A stretch of 64,000 bases of DNA from NCBI GenBank assembly GCA_900544375.1, contig UQUZ01000007.1:1-64000 (forward strand). Reading direction: 5' to 3'. Each line of letters starts with the position of its first letter. The first letter of the stretch is position 1. The notes under the pieces were generated by a model. It saw only the letters and a program-made list of their open reading frames with translations, did no database searches and had not been told where the DNA came from. The stretch comes from an uncultured Oscillospiraceae bacterium. GTDB lineage: Bacteria; Bacillota; Clostridia; Oscillospirales; Acutalibacteraceae. Made by a program: the position numbers and the translations under genes. Positions 33,902-42,401 of this stretch are shown in pieces.

Positions 33902-36117
33902 TCCAATTCCTCCTTTGACAACTGGGATTGCGCGATCTCGCGGTAGGTCGGACAGGTTTCAAGAAGTTCCCGATGCGTCCCCTTGCCGGCAATGCGCCCT
34001 TCATCGAGCACGATAATCTGCTGCGCATTCATAATGGTGCTCACGCGCTGCGCGACGATCAGCACGGTGGAGTCGCCGGTGTGCTCCTGTAATGCGCGGC
34101 GCAGAGCGGCGTCCGTTTTGAAATCAAGGGCGGAGAAGCTGTCGTCAAAAATATAGACCGGCGCTTTTTTTGCAAGCGCCCGTGCGATGGAAAGGCGCTG
34201 CTTCTGCCCGCCGGAAACATTGCCGCCGCCCTGCGCAATGGGCGTTTTCATCCCCTCCGGCTTTTCCTGTATAAATTCTTGCGCCTGGGCAATAGCGGCG
34301 GCCAGGGCAAGGTCGTCTTCGCTTGCGTCCGGCGCGCCGTAGCGGAGATTAGAATCAATATCACCGGAGAAGAGAACGCCCTTCTGCGGCACATAGCCGA
34401 TTTTTGCCCGCAGCTCGTGCTGCGGAATTTTGCGCACATCCACGCCGTCGAATAGGATTTCACCCTGCGTAACGTCATAAAAACGGGGGATCAGGTTAAT
34501 CAGCGTTGATTTTCCGGAGCCGGTGGAGCCGATAAATGCGGTTGTTTCGCCTGGCTTCGCCGTGAAGGAGATATTACTGATCACATCTTCATCTGCATTT
34601 TCATAGCGGAAGCAAACGTTGCGGAATTCGATTTCCCCACGCGGATTTTTTCCAAGGGAAACGGGATGCTCTGCATCGCGCACGGAGGGCTCAGTGGCGA
34701 GCACTTCGTTGACGCGGTTAACGGATACCGCCGCGCGCGGCATAAGGATGAAGGTCATACAGATCATTAAAAATGCCATGATAATTTGCATCGCATACTG
34801 CATAAAGGCCATCATATCGCCTACCTGCATGGTGGCCTGTTCGATCTGATGCCCGCCGATCCAGACGATCACGAGACTCATCACATTCATTAAAAACATC
34901 ATTGCAGGCATCATAAAAGCGGTTACGCGGTTAACGAAGCGATAGTTGCGGGTCAGGTTGCGGTTGGCGACCTCGAAACGATCCTCTTCATAGGACTGCG
35001 TGCCGAAGGCGCGGATTACCATCATGCCGCTCAGGTGCTCGCGCACGACAAGATTCAAGCGGTCAACCAGTTTCTGGACAAGCTTAAATTTTGGCATGAC
35101 AATCGAATAGATCACGGCGATAAAGCCGACCAGGATCAGCACGCATACTGCGATAATCCAGCTCATGGAAGTGCTTTTCGATAAGGCCATCACCACGCCG
35201 CCCACGCCGATGATCGGTGCATACAGAAGCGTGCGCGGCACCATGACGAAAAGGAACTGGATTTGCGTGATATCATTTGTCGTCCGTGTGATGAGAGAGG
35301 CGGTTGAGAATTGGTCAAACTCCCCATTGGAGAACGAGGCGACCTTCTGAAACACATCGTGGCGCATATCGCGGCAAATGCCTGCGGCGAAACGCGCTGA
35401 GCAGAAGGTGACGCCGATGACGCAAAGCACCATACCGAGCGTCATAAGCAGCATTTTAAGCCCTGTGACGAGGATATAGTTGCGCTCAATACGATCCGTG
35501 TTGACGCCAAGCTCCCGATAGAGCTGCTTTGTCATCACAATACCCATCTGTGAACCGATGGAACTGTCAGTCTTTGCGGCGGCCTGCTGTGCCTGTTCGA
35601 GCACCTGTGTTGGCATGGCCTTGATGAGCGCTTCCATCGCATAGAGCTTTGACAGATCGGTATCCGACAGGTCGGTCTGATCGGTGGAAATCGTCTGGCC
35701 GCTCGCCTTGGCCTGCGCTTGCATCAGGCTCATCAGGGTAGACATGCCGCGGCCATAGGCTGCGGCCGCGGCGGAGGGGTCTTCTGCGGAGAGGACGGCA
35801 ATCGCCTCTGTTTTTAGCAGGGGATATGTCTCTATATACTGCTGCGCCTCCTGCGTGCCGGGCTGTATGGTTTTGTAGCTCGATTCCATCTGCGCTTTGT
35901 CCCCTGTGGTCATCAACGATTCAAAAAAATCGAGCCCTTTGCGGCTGATGGCCTTTGGCGCTTGCTCAGAGATACCACCCTGCTGAATCCCGACATTGAC
36001 AATATCGGACATCAGATTCGGCAGATTCAGATCGCATGCCGCCTGCACAAAGAGCAAAACAACACAGATCAGAATGGGAAGCACATAGGGCTTTGCATAG
36101 TGCAAAAGCTTTTTCAT
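33898..36117 (-). CDS. Heterodimeric ABC exporter, half with degenerate ATP site and external insert
   Basis: A 739-residue partner of the gene at 32042. Walker A is GSTGSGKS (530-537) and the signature VSGGQ (634-638) is intact, but Walker B reads VYIFDDS, with Asp at 659 instead of the catalytic Glu. This is the usual asymmetry of heterodimeric exporters. Between the first two membrane helices (about 45-215) lies an insertion of some 170 mostly helical, Ala/Gln/Ser-rich residues predicted outside the cell, which makes the protein longer than the typical 580. ATG 36117 follows AAAGGGTGA. Confidence 0.92.
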   Translation of the reverse strand: MKKLLHYAKPYVLPILICVVLLFVQAACDLNLPNLMSDIVNVGIQQGGISEQAPKAISRKGLDFFESLMTTGDKAQMESSYKTIQPGTQEAQQYIETYPLLKTEAIAVLSAEDPSAAAAAYGRGMSTLMSLMQAQAKASGQTISTDQTDLSDTDLSKLYAMEALIKAMPTQVLEQAQQAAAKTDSSIGSQMGIVMTKQLYRELGVNTDRIERNYILVTGLKMLLMTLGMVLCVIGVTFCSARFAAGICRDMRHDVFQKVASFSNGEFDQFSTASLITRTTNDITQIQFLFVMVPRTLLYAPIIGVGGVVMALSKSTSMSWIIAVCVLILVGFIAVIYSIVMPKFKLVQKLVDRLNLVVREHLSGMMVIRAFGTQSYEEDRFEVANRNLTRNYRFVNRVTAFMMPAMMFLMNVMSLVIVWIGGHQIEQATMQVGDMMAFMQYAMQIIMAFLMICMTFILMPRAAVSVNRVNEVLATEPSVRDAEHPVSLGKNPRGEIEFRNVCFRYENADEDVISNISFTAKPGETTAFIGSTGSGKSTLINLIPRFYDVTQGEILFDGVDVRKIPQHELRAKIGYVPQKGVLFSGDIDSNLRYGAPDASEDDLALAAAIAQAQEFIQEKPEGMKTPIAQGGGNVSGGQKQRLSIARALAKKAPVYIFDDSFSALDFKTDAALRRALQEHTGDSTVLIVAQRVSTIMNAQQIIVLDEGRIAGKGTHRELLETCPTYREIAQSQLSKEELE

Positions 36118-36198
36118 TCGATCACCCTTTCCTTACAGCGCGCCCACGCGCACTGCCTCCGGGTTTTCTCCGGATAATAGTTAACATGATTAATTGAT

Positions 36199-36226
36199 AT
36201 TATAGTAGCTAAAATGGAACTGTCAA
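36199..36226 (-). promoter_or_regulatory. Promoter of ABC exporter operon
   Basis: On the minus strand TTGACA (36226-36221) and TATAAT (36204-36199) are 16 bp apart. Directly downstream lies TTAACATGATTAATTG (36181-36196, plus-strand reading), which shares the ATTAAT half-site with the operator in front of the MarR gene. Confidence 0.8.
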
Positions 36227-36311
36227 GATCAAAAGATGCAATCGTGGATTCTTTTACAAACCGTTCATAATAGAGCCATCCTTTTCATACAAAATCCATT
36301 TATTTTTATGC

Positions 36312-36369
36312 TTGACAAGTTGGGGACAAAAGGATAGACTAAAATTAATTAACTAACGCAATTAATTTT
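36312..36369 (+). promoter_or_regulatory. Promoter and perfect inverted-repeat operator of marR
   Basis: TTGACA (36312-36317), 17 bp, TAGACT (36335-36340). Immediately after the -10, AAAATTAATT (36341-36350) and AATTAATTTT (36360-36369) form a perfect 10-bp inverted repeat around 9 bp, the expected position for an autorepressor. Confidence 0.7.
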
Positions 36370-36388
36370 GGCACTGGGGGCGTTCTGC

Positions 36389-36877
36389 ATGGATGGAATG
36401 GAATATCAGTTGATTGAAGCGGTGTTTGAAGCGAAGCACAGCCTGCATCGGGTAATCCATTTTGCCAAGGTTCCCCGCGGCACGTTCGCGGCGCTGTTTT
36501 TGATCGATCAGATGAATCGGGAGCCGCAGCAGGAGCGGGCCATGCCGGGCGTGACGGTATCCATGCTCAGCGATCGGCTTCACAATTCCCGCCCGGCGGT
36601 CACACGGCTGATTAATGATCTGGAAGAGCAGGGCTATGTTGTCAAACTCACTGCAAAGCAGGATAGGCGCTTTGTTTACCTAATGCTGACGCAGGAAGGG
36701 CAGGCGGTTCTTTGCCAGGCAAAAAATGCTTTTTTCACCGCGGTTCATGAAATTGTGCAGATGCTTGGGCAGGAGGATTCCCGCGAGCTTCTGCGGCTTT
36801 TGCGGCGGATCGCACAGTTGCAGCCGCAGAGCGGGGATACGCAACCCGCACCTGAAGAAATGGGTGCGGTGGAATAA
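36389..36877 (+). CDS. MarR-family regulator of the divergent ABC exporter
   Basis: A 162-residue MarR protein. The winged helix (about 50-120) includes SMLSDRLHNSRPAVTRLINDLEEQGYVVK and the conserved wing KQDRRFVYLMLT. ATG 36389 has GGGGGCG nine bases upstream; a longer frame from TTG 36368 would start inside the operator. Divergent orientation, matching half-sites in both promoters and the known habit of MarR proteins support repression of both itself and the exporter until an inducing drug binds. Confidence 0.85.
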   Translation: MDGMEYQLIEAVFEAKHSLHRVIHFAKVPRGTFAALFLIDQMNREPQQERAMPGVTVSMLSDRLHNSRPAVTRLINDLEEQGYVVKLTAKQDRRFVYLMLTQEGQAVLCQAKNAFFTAVHEIVQMLGQEDSRELLRLLRRIAQLQPQSGDTQPAPEEMGAVE

Positions 36878-36903
36878 GCTTGATAGGAATGCCGGCAAAA
36901 AAG

Positions 36904-36938
36904 AGCCGTTGCAAAATGCTTTTCATTTTGCAACGGCT
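36904..36938. terminator. Bidirectional hairpin, TGTTGCAAAAT-like family
   Basis: A perfect 15-bp stem (36904-36918 with 36924-36938) lies between convergent marR and yaaT. Core GTTGCAAAATG is shared with the hairpin at 5253. Confidence 0.85.
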
Positions 36939-36956
36939 TTCTTGATAAAATTCTAG

Positions 36957-37820
36957 TTACTCCAGCTCTTTCAGAGCCGGCTCCTCTTCCTTCGGCACAC
37001 GGACCTGCGCATCCTTCACAATTCGAACCTCCTTGCGATGGATGGAAACCGGGGCGGCGTCCGGCCGCTTATGAAGGCGGATCTTGAGCATCCCGGTCAA
37101 CAGATTGGCATCGATCACAACACCGCGGCCCTCTTTGGTATCCACAATCGCGCCATTTTTGGGCGTAACACGCAGAAGGTGCTCATATGCATTTTGCTCA
37201 TATTTCAGGCAGCACATCAGCCGGCCGCAGGTGCCGCTGATCTTGACCGGGTTGAGGGAAATTCCCTGCTCCTTCGCCATTTTGATGGAGACGGATTGAA
37301 AATCGCCTAAAAAGGTGCTGCAACAAAACGGACGGCCACAGATGCCTAAGCCCCCTAGCAGCTTTGATTCATCGCGCACGCCAATCTGCCTGAGCTCGAT
37401 GCGCGTGCGGAAAACGCTGGCGAGATCCTTGACCAGTTCGCGGAAATCAACGCGCCCATCCGCTGTAAAGTAAAACATGATTTTGCTTCGGTCGAAGGTG
37501 TATTCCACTTCAACGAGCTTCATCTCCAGCTTATGCGCTGCGATTTTTTGCAGGCAAATTTGAAATGCATCTTTTTCTTTAGCGCGGTTTTCCGCCACAA
37601 TTTTTAAATCTTCGGGCGTGGCGGTGCGAATGATCATTTTCAGGGGCTTTACGATCTGATCCTCCGGCACCTCGCGGTTTTCCATTGCCACCTCGCCGCA
37701 TTCAATGCCACGCGCCGTTTCCACAATTACAGATTCCCCCTTGGAAAAGGGCTTGTCATCCGGGTCGAAGTAATATACCTTTCCAGCGCCTTTAAAACGG
37801 ACGCCTACAATTTCGGCCAT
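36957..37820 (-). CDS. yaaT: PSP1-domain protein RicT/YaaT
   Basis: A 287-residue protein matching Bacillus YaaT (RicT), part of the RicAFT complex that promotes RNase Y-dependent mRNA processing and affects sporulation. The PSP1 domain covers about residues 55-220 and contains the two Cys clusters GICGRPFCC and GTCGRLMCC. A C-terminal acidic tail follows. GGAGGAATT precedes ATG 37820. It lies in the conserved order yaaQ-holB-yaaT, 34 bp after holB. Confidence 0.92.
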   Translation of the reverse strand: MAEIVGVRFKGAGKVYYFDPDDKPFSKGESVIVETARGIECGEVAMENREVPEDQIVKPLKMIIRTATPEDLKIVAENRAKEKDAFQICLQKIAAHKLEMKLVEVEYTFDRSKIMFYFTADGRVDFRELVKDLASVFRTRIELRQIGVRDESKLLGGLGICGRPFCCSTFLGDFQSVSIKMAKEQGISLNPVKISGTCGRLMCCLKYEQNAYEHLLRVTPKNGAIVDTKEGRGVVIDANLLTGMLKIRLHKRPDAAPVSIHRKEVRIVKDAQVRVPKEEEPALKELE

Positions 37821-37854
37821 ATATTTATAATTCCTCCGTTACAAAAATCTATCG

Positions 37855-38736
37855 TTATTTCCCAGCGGCGCGCCTGAGCGTACTGCACAGCCGCGTGATG
37901 AGCAAATTTTGATTGGCATTACGCAGCAAGCTGTGGTTTAAGCTGCTGATTGTGTCGATCACGGCTAAAAGCCTTTCCTGCGTGAGCGCCCCTGCGAGGT
38001 AAGCTGCCGTTTCATCCGTCGGCTCCATTCCGCAGCTGATGCGCGCCGCCTCTCGGAAGATCAGCATCATGCGCGCAAGGCACAAGGCAGTCAGCTCTTT
38101 ATCCTTTTCAAGCTTTCCGGTCAGGGAGAGTAGTGGGAATTCAGCAGCAGCGGCAACCGCCCGCGCCATCTGGTCAGAAAGGTCGTTTGCCTTCTGCTCC
38201 TTTTTGCCTGCGGCGGCCGTGAGCTCCTGCGCGGGCGAATCCAGTGTAAACGTAGTCACCCGCGATAGGATGGTGGGCAGCATTTTTGTTTTGGAATCAC
38301 AGGCCAGAAGAAAAACTGCATAGGCGGGCGGTTCCTCTAACACCTTTAGCAAGGCGTTCTGCGCCTGCGGGGACATCGACTGTGCGTTAAGCAGCAGATA
38401 GGCCTTATAGGAGGCCTCGTTGGGCAGGATAAACACATCCTCCCGCACCTCCCGCACTGTTTCGATGTGAAAAGAGCGGGCTGCTTCGCCGCCTTCCGCC
38501 TCGAAAATATCCGGGTGCGCCTGGGCAGCAGCCTTTTGGCAGGCGGCGCATTTGCCGCATGGATGCTCGCCGGACGAAGTGCATACCAACGCCTGCGCGA
38601 TCAGGCGGGCCAGGGCTTTGCGCTCCTGCGCTGAGCCGCCCTCGATGAGGACAGCATGCGGGAACCGGCCCGCCTCCAAAAGCTGTGCAATCTGCTTGCA
38701 AGCCTGCGGGCTTGCGCGAAAAGAACCAAACTTCAT
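37855..38736 (-). CDS. holB: DNA polymerase III delta' subunit
   Basis: A 293-residue clamp-loader subunit. Seen: the AAA+ start with a degenerate Walker A (EGGSAQERKAL), the zinc-binding cluster CGKCAAC near 60-66 with an earlier Cys, and the diagnostic SPQAQNALLKVLEEPP followed by sensor segment ILSRV. The degenerate P-loop is normal for delta'. It assists loading of the sliding clamp. AAGGGAG precedes ATG 38736, and it sits 14 bp after yaaQ. Confidence 0.93.
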   Translation of the reverse strand: MKFGSFRASPQACKQIAQLLEAGRFPHAVLIEGGSAQERKALARLIAQALVCTSSGEHPCGKCAACQKAAAQAHPDIFEAEGGEAARSFHIETVREVREDVFILPNEASYKAYLLLNAQSMSPQAQNALLKVLEEPPAYAVFLLACDSKTKMLPTILSRVTTFTLDSPAQELTAAAGKKEQKANDLSDQMARAVAAAAEFPLLSLTGKLEKDKELTALCLARMMLIFREAARISCGMEPTDETAAYLAGALTQERLLAVIDTISSLNHSLLRNANQNLLITRLCSTLRRAAGK

Positions 38737-38750
38737 AGCGCTCCCTTGCT

Positions 38751-39074
38751 TTACAGCTTATAAAACTGCGCCACATCCAGCACAAAAACCGTTGCACCGC
38801 CGACCGTGATTTCGACGGGGGCGGACATGAGCGGCTCATTGATGTAGGTGGAGGCAGGTTGGACGAGCTGCGTGCGCTTGCGGCTAAAGCGGCCGATGAG
38901 ATCGATCAGCTCGGAAACGCGCTCATCCTCCACGCCGATCAGGAGCGTGACGTTCCCCGCCCGCAGGAAGCCGCCGGATGTGGAAAGCTTGGTGGCGCTG
39001 AATTCCGCGCGGGTAATCTCAGAGAGCACGGCGTGACTGTCATCATTATTGACAATTGCAACGACCAATTTCAT
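38751..39074 (-). CDS. darA: Cyclic-di-AMP receptor, YaaQ/DarA (PII-like)
   Basis: A 107-residue PII-like protein with the YaaQ signature: MKLVVAIVNNDDSHAVLSEI, the flexible T-loop stretch TKLSTSGGFLRAGNVTLLIGV, and the C-terminal EITVGGATVFVLDV. In Bacillus and Staphylococcus this protein binds c-di-AMP, with unknown downstream target. It begins the yaaQ-holB-yaaT unit, which has a good promoter at 39148-39176. GAAAGGATGG precedes ATG 39074. Confidence 0.93.
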   Translation of the reverse strand: MKLVVAIVNNDDSHAVLSEITRAEFSATKLSTSGGFLRAGNVTLLIGVEDERVSELIDLIGRFSRKRTQLVQPASTYINEPLMSAPVEITVGGATVFVLDVAQFYKL

Positions 39075-39147
39075 AATAAAGCCATCCTTTCACGAAATCG
39101 CTGGGATGTGAATGATTAGGTTGAACTGTGGCCCAATAGCCACTTAC

Positions 39148-39176
39148 ATTATAATGCACCGCGCACTATTTTACAA
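39148..39176 (-). promoter_or_regulatory. Promoter of yaaQ-holB-yaaT
   Basis: On the minus strand TTGTAA (39176-39171) and TATAAT (39153-39148) are 17 bp apart; the -35 overlaps the end of the decarboxylase gene. The leader contains a small GTGGC/GCCAC stem. Confidence 0.7.
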
Positions 39177-40506
39177 CTTCAATCTCTAAAATACCAGATT
39201 GCGCCAGCAGATCTGCGCATTCCGGGGTGATGCGTTCACCTGGCATGATGGCCGGAATTGCGGGCGGGCATGGGCATGCGGTTTGAGCGGCAATTCGGCC
39301 TTGCGCCATGCATAGCGGGAGCCGCACCCTCGGAGAAAGGAGCGCTTCGCGGGGCGATGCAGCAATAGGCGGCGGGGCGGGCAGCAAAGAGGAGGGGGAA
39401 AAGGGCTCGCCCACGGGCATCGTTGTCAGCGCCGCCCGCAGTTGGGAAAAATCTTTCTCGGTATTGAAGGGAGAGAGCAGCAGGATCAGGAAGGCCTCAT
39501 CCGCATATTCCACCTCGATCCCCGCACTACGCAGGTGCAGGGCGGCCTGCTTCCCGCTGACGCCCGCGTGCGCGGTATTCCAGACGAGATGGAGCGGGTC
39601 GCACAGCCCTTCCGGTGGAAGGAAGCCGAGTGTTTGGGCATAAGCGTTGAGTTCGTTTGCCTGGGCTGCTGTTTTGGTATAGGCTGCTTTCCCCTCTTCC
39701 TCCAGCCACGCGCGGCACAGGTCGAGCGAAAGCAGGATGGGGAAGGAAGGGCTTGTGGAACCGAACAGTGCCATTGCAGCCCGCACCTGGGGCAGATAGC
39801 GGCCGCTCCCAATCTGAAAATAAGCGCCGCCCGTAAGCACGGGCAGTGTTTTGTGCGCAGAGTCAGCGCACATCGCAGCCCCTTGGGAAAGCGGATGGAG
39901 TTTGCGGTCGAGGAAGAAGAGATGCGCGCCGTGCGCGTTATCTACAATCACGGGCACATGGTATTGTTGTGCCGCGGCGCAAATGGCGTTTAAGTCGCTC
40001 ATCACGCCGTAATAATCCGGCGTAGTGAGGTAAACAGCCTTTGCGTCCGGGTGTTTTTGCAACGTTTTTGCCACATCGTCCGCCTGGATTCTCCCGGCAA
40101 GGCCAGGCCCGGCGTCTTGCCGGGGCCAAACCCATATGGGCGTAATGCCTAGCAGTGCCATCGCATGAACCGCGCTGCGGTGAACAGTGCGGCCCATGAC
40201 GACCGTTCCCCCCAGTGGAGCGGCAAGGCGTAGCATAGCCTGGATACAAAGCGTGCATCCGCCTGCGGAAAAAAACGTGCCTGCCGTGCCAAAGGCTTTT
40301 GCCGCCGCCTGTTCTGCCAACAGGGTGGGGCCTTCCGCGTCAAAAAGGCTACCAGTGGAGGGGAGCTCTGTCACATCGAATATGGGCAGCTTTCCCAACG
40401 GGGCAAGGCAGCCCGCCCGGCCCTTGTGCCCAGGCATATGGAGGCTGACCTGTTCTGTTTGCCGGTGCCGCATCAATGCCTCATAAAGCGGGGCGCAAGC
40501 GCTCAT
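39166..40506 (-). CDS. Orn/Lys/Arg decarboxylase family (YaaO-like), PLP enzyme
   Basis: A 446-residue fold-type I PLP enzyme of the Orn/Lys/Arg decarboxylase family, Bacillus YaaO/SpeA type. Landmarks: MPGHKGR near 24-30, the PLP-ring Asp in VDNAHGAH (D189), and the Schiff-base Lys in SAHKTLPVLTGG (K219). Likely product is a polyamine precursor such as cadaverine or agmatine; the substrate cannot be assigned. ATG 40506 overlaps the queG-like stop by 4 bp. In Bacillus the same neighbour order continues through tmk, which is absent here. Confidence 0.88.
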   Translation of the reverse strand: MSACAPLYEALMRHRQTEQVSLHMPGHKGRAGCLAPLGKLPIFDVTELPSTGSLFDAEGPTLLAEQAAAKAFGTAGTFFSAGGCTLCIQAMLRLAAPLGGTVVMGRTVHRSAVHAMALLGITPIWVWPRQDAGPGLAGRIQADDVAKTLQKHPDAKAVYLTTPDYYGVMSDLNAICAAAQQYHVPVIVDNAHGAHLFFLDRKLHPLSQGAAMCADSAHKTLPVLTGGAYFQIGSGRYLPQVRAAMALFGSTSPSFPILLSLDLCRAWLEEEGKAAYTKTAAQANELNAYAQTLGFLPPEGLCDPLHLVWNTAHAGVSGKQAALHLRSAGIEVEYADEAFLILLLSPFNTEKDFSQLRAALTTMPVGEPFSPSSLLPAPPPIAASPREALLSPRVRLPLCMAQGRIAAQTACPCPPAIPAIMPGERITPECADLLAQSGILEIEVVK

Positions 40507-41363
40507 CTGGGATCCCCACTTTCTGCTAAGGATTCGGATTGAGACCTTCCATTCAGGGGAGCGGAGAGTAGTTTCAGATTTCGCTCAATCACCTTCCTGC
40601 CGCGCCACGCATAGGCCATGCCCTCGAGCGGGCCATTTTCGACAGCTGAGGCATGAAAGGTATGGGCGAACTCCGTCAGGGGCCGAATGGCCGCTTGTGC
40701 GTTCATCGGGCAAGTGGTCTGGCAGATATCACAGCCCCATGCACAGCCCGAGCGGCGGATCAGAGCGGCTTCCTGTTCGCTGAGAGAGCCTTTTCGTTGC
40801 GTCAGAGCGGACATGCATTTGGATCGATCCAGCCCCTTGCCGGTCAATGCGCCGGTGGGGCAGGCGGAGATACACCTCCCACAGCCAATGCAGGGGCGGA
40901 TTTGATGCGGCGGGGCGTCGATTGGCAGCGTTGTAACGATCTCCCCAATAAATACCCATGAACCGTAGCGTTCATGGATTAAAAGGCCGTTTTGACCGAT
41001 GCGGCCAAGCCCGGCCAATGCGGCGGCGCGCACCTCCGGAATTGGGGAATTATCGGTAAACGGCACGAATGCTTCTTCGGGAAATGCCTGCTCTAGAGCC
41101 GATACAGCTCGTTTGAGGTATTGCGGCACGATTTCGTGATAATCCCCCACCGCGGCATAGCGGGATAAGTTCCCGCCCTGATAGGCCGCTTCCTCCATTG
41201 CGTAGGGGAAAAGAGCCACGAATATGGATTTTGCATCCGCGGGCAACCGCTCCTTTGCCCGGCATTCAAGAATCTGGGGGCGCAGCGGCTCAAACGGGCA
41301 GCATCCAAAAATCGGAATGCCGGCGCAGGATAAAATCGTTTTTATTTTTGGAAGCTGTTCCAT
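40503..41363 (-). CDS. Epoxyqueuosine reductase-like iron-sulfur protein (QueG family)
   Basis: A 286-residue protein with the QueG core: the Asp-containing segment FTDNSPIPE then GLGRIGQNGLLI, and two [4Fe-4S] clusters, CIGCGRCISACP (Cys 158, 161, 164, 168) and CAWGCDICQTTCP (Cys 207, 211, 214, 218). QueG reduces epoxyqueuosine to queuosine in tRNA using cobalamin. It is shorter than full-length QueG, lacking C-terminal HEAT repeats, and its N-terminus is divergent, so a related reductase function is possible. Followed with overlap by the decarboxylase. Confidence 0.75.
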   Translation of the reverse strand: MEQLPKIKTILSCAGIPIFGCCPFEPLRPQILECRAKERLPADAKSIFVALFPYAMEEAAYQGGNLSRYAAVGDYHEIVPQYLKRAVSALEQAFPEEAFVPFTDNSPIPEVRAAALAGLGRIGQNGLLIHERYGSWVFIGEIVTTLPIDAPPHQIRPCIGCGRCISACPTGALTGKGLDRSKCMSALTQRKGSLSEQEAALIRRSGCAWGCDICQTTCPMNAQAAIRPLTEFAHTFHASAVENGPLEGMAYAWRGRKVIERNLKLLSAPLNGRSQSESLAESGDPR

Positions 41364-41398
41364 CGTGTGGCTCCCCTTTTCATTGATTTGTATGCCTG

Positions 41399-42325
41399 TT
41401 ATATGGTTTGGGATAAAGCGATCATCAAGGGCATCGTCAGAATGGAGAGGAAAGTGATTACGGCAACCACTTTGGAAGAAAGCCCGGTATCACGACCGTA
41501 TTTGGCGGCGAACATGACGGTGTTATTTGCTGTGGGCGCGCTCGCGGAAATGATGCAGGAGGTCAGCAGCGCGCCGGTGACGCCGCACAGGCGGAAAATC
41601 AGCAGCATGAGGGCAGGTAGCACAAGCAGCTTGAGCGCGGCCGCCAAATAAATTTTTTTCTCCCGGAACATCGTTTTTAAATCCGTGTTGGCAAGATAGG
41701 TGCCGAACATGATCATCGCCATTGGCGTGTTTAGCCCGGCGATAAAGGAGATTGGATCCGCGAGGACAACGGGCAGCTTTACCTCCAGCAGGTAAAGCGG
41801 AAGGCCGATAGCAACGGAGATCGTGCCCGGGTTGAATAAAAGCTTTTTCCAATTGAAATGCCTCCCGCCGGACATCACGGCTACACCGTGCGTAAAGCAG
41901 ACAACGTTGAAGGGGATCAGGCAGGCAGAGCAATAAAACACACCGGGCGCGCCGAGCAGCGCCTGCGCCATGGGCAGCGCCATATAGCCGACGTTCCCAT
42001 AAACGCTCGCGTAGCGGTAAATGGCGTTTTCCTCACGGTTCCCCCCGCGAAAAAAGGGAAGGGAGATCAAGATCGCAGCGCCATGCATGGCAAACCCGCA
42101 AACGGTGGAGACCAGCAGCGCGGTGGCGTTTTCCGCCGTCAGCTCCATGGAGAGGAAGGATTGTGTGATGATGGCAGGTGTAACGATATAAAAAAGGAGG
42201 TCGTTCGTCATCCGAGCGGCCTTTTCTTTATAAAGCCCGGTTTTATCTGCAAAAAAACCGACGGCGATCATGATATACAAAATAAGCACCTGCTGCGCGG
42301 CAGTCGCCATATTTTCTAAAAACAA
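41399..42325 (-). CDS. AEC-family (auxin efflux carrier) transporter
   Basis: A 308-residue membrane protein with about ten helices in two inverted halves. Typical AEC features are PxxxxxxF-type helices, the YGNVGYMALPMAQALLG segment near 108-124 and the closing KVVAVITFLSILTMPL. Bacterial members move dicarboxylates such as malate or other organic acids. The start is TTG 42325, with GGGGAA close upstream, or ATG 42310. It lies 35 bp before the queG-like gene in the same direction. Confidence 0.85.
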   Translation of the reverse strand: MFLENMATAAQQVLILYIMIAVGFFADKTGLYKEKAARMTNDLLFYIVTPAIITQSFLSMELTAENATALLVSTVCGFAMHGAAILISLPFFRGGNREENAIYRYASVYGNVGYMALPMAQALLGAPGVFYCSACLIPFNVVCFTHGVAVMSGGRHFNWKKLLFNPGTISVAIGLPLYLLEVKLPVVLADPISFIAGLNTPMAMIMFGTYLANTDLKTMFREKKIYLAAALKLLVLPALMLLIFRLCGVTGALLTSCIISASAPTANNTVMFAAKYGRDTGLSSKVVAVITFLSILTMPLMIALSQTI

Positions 42326-42367
42326 AACAATTCCCCGCTTTGCAAGAAGAATTCAAAATAAAAGAAA

Positions 42368-42385
42368 GGCGGGCTTTTGCCCGCC
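42368..42385 (-). terminator. Terminator of the 304-residue membrane protein gene
   Basis: A 7-bp GC stem with TTTT loop (42368-42374 with 42379-42385) is followed on the minus strand by TTTCTTTTATTTT. Confidence 0.85.
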
Positions 42386-42401
42386 CCAGAGGTTATGTTT
42401 G

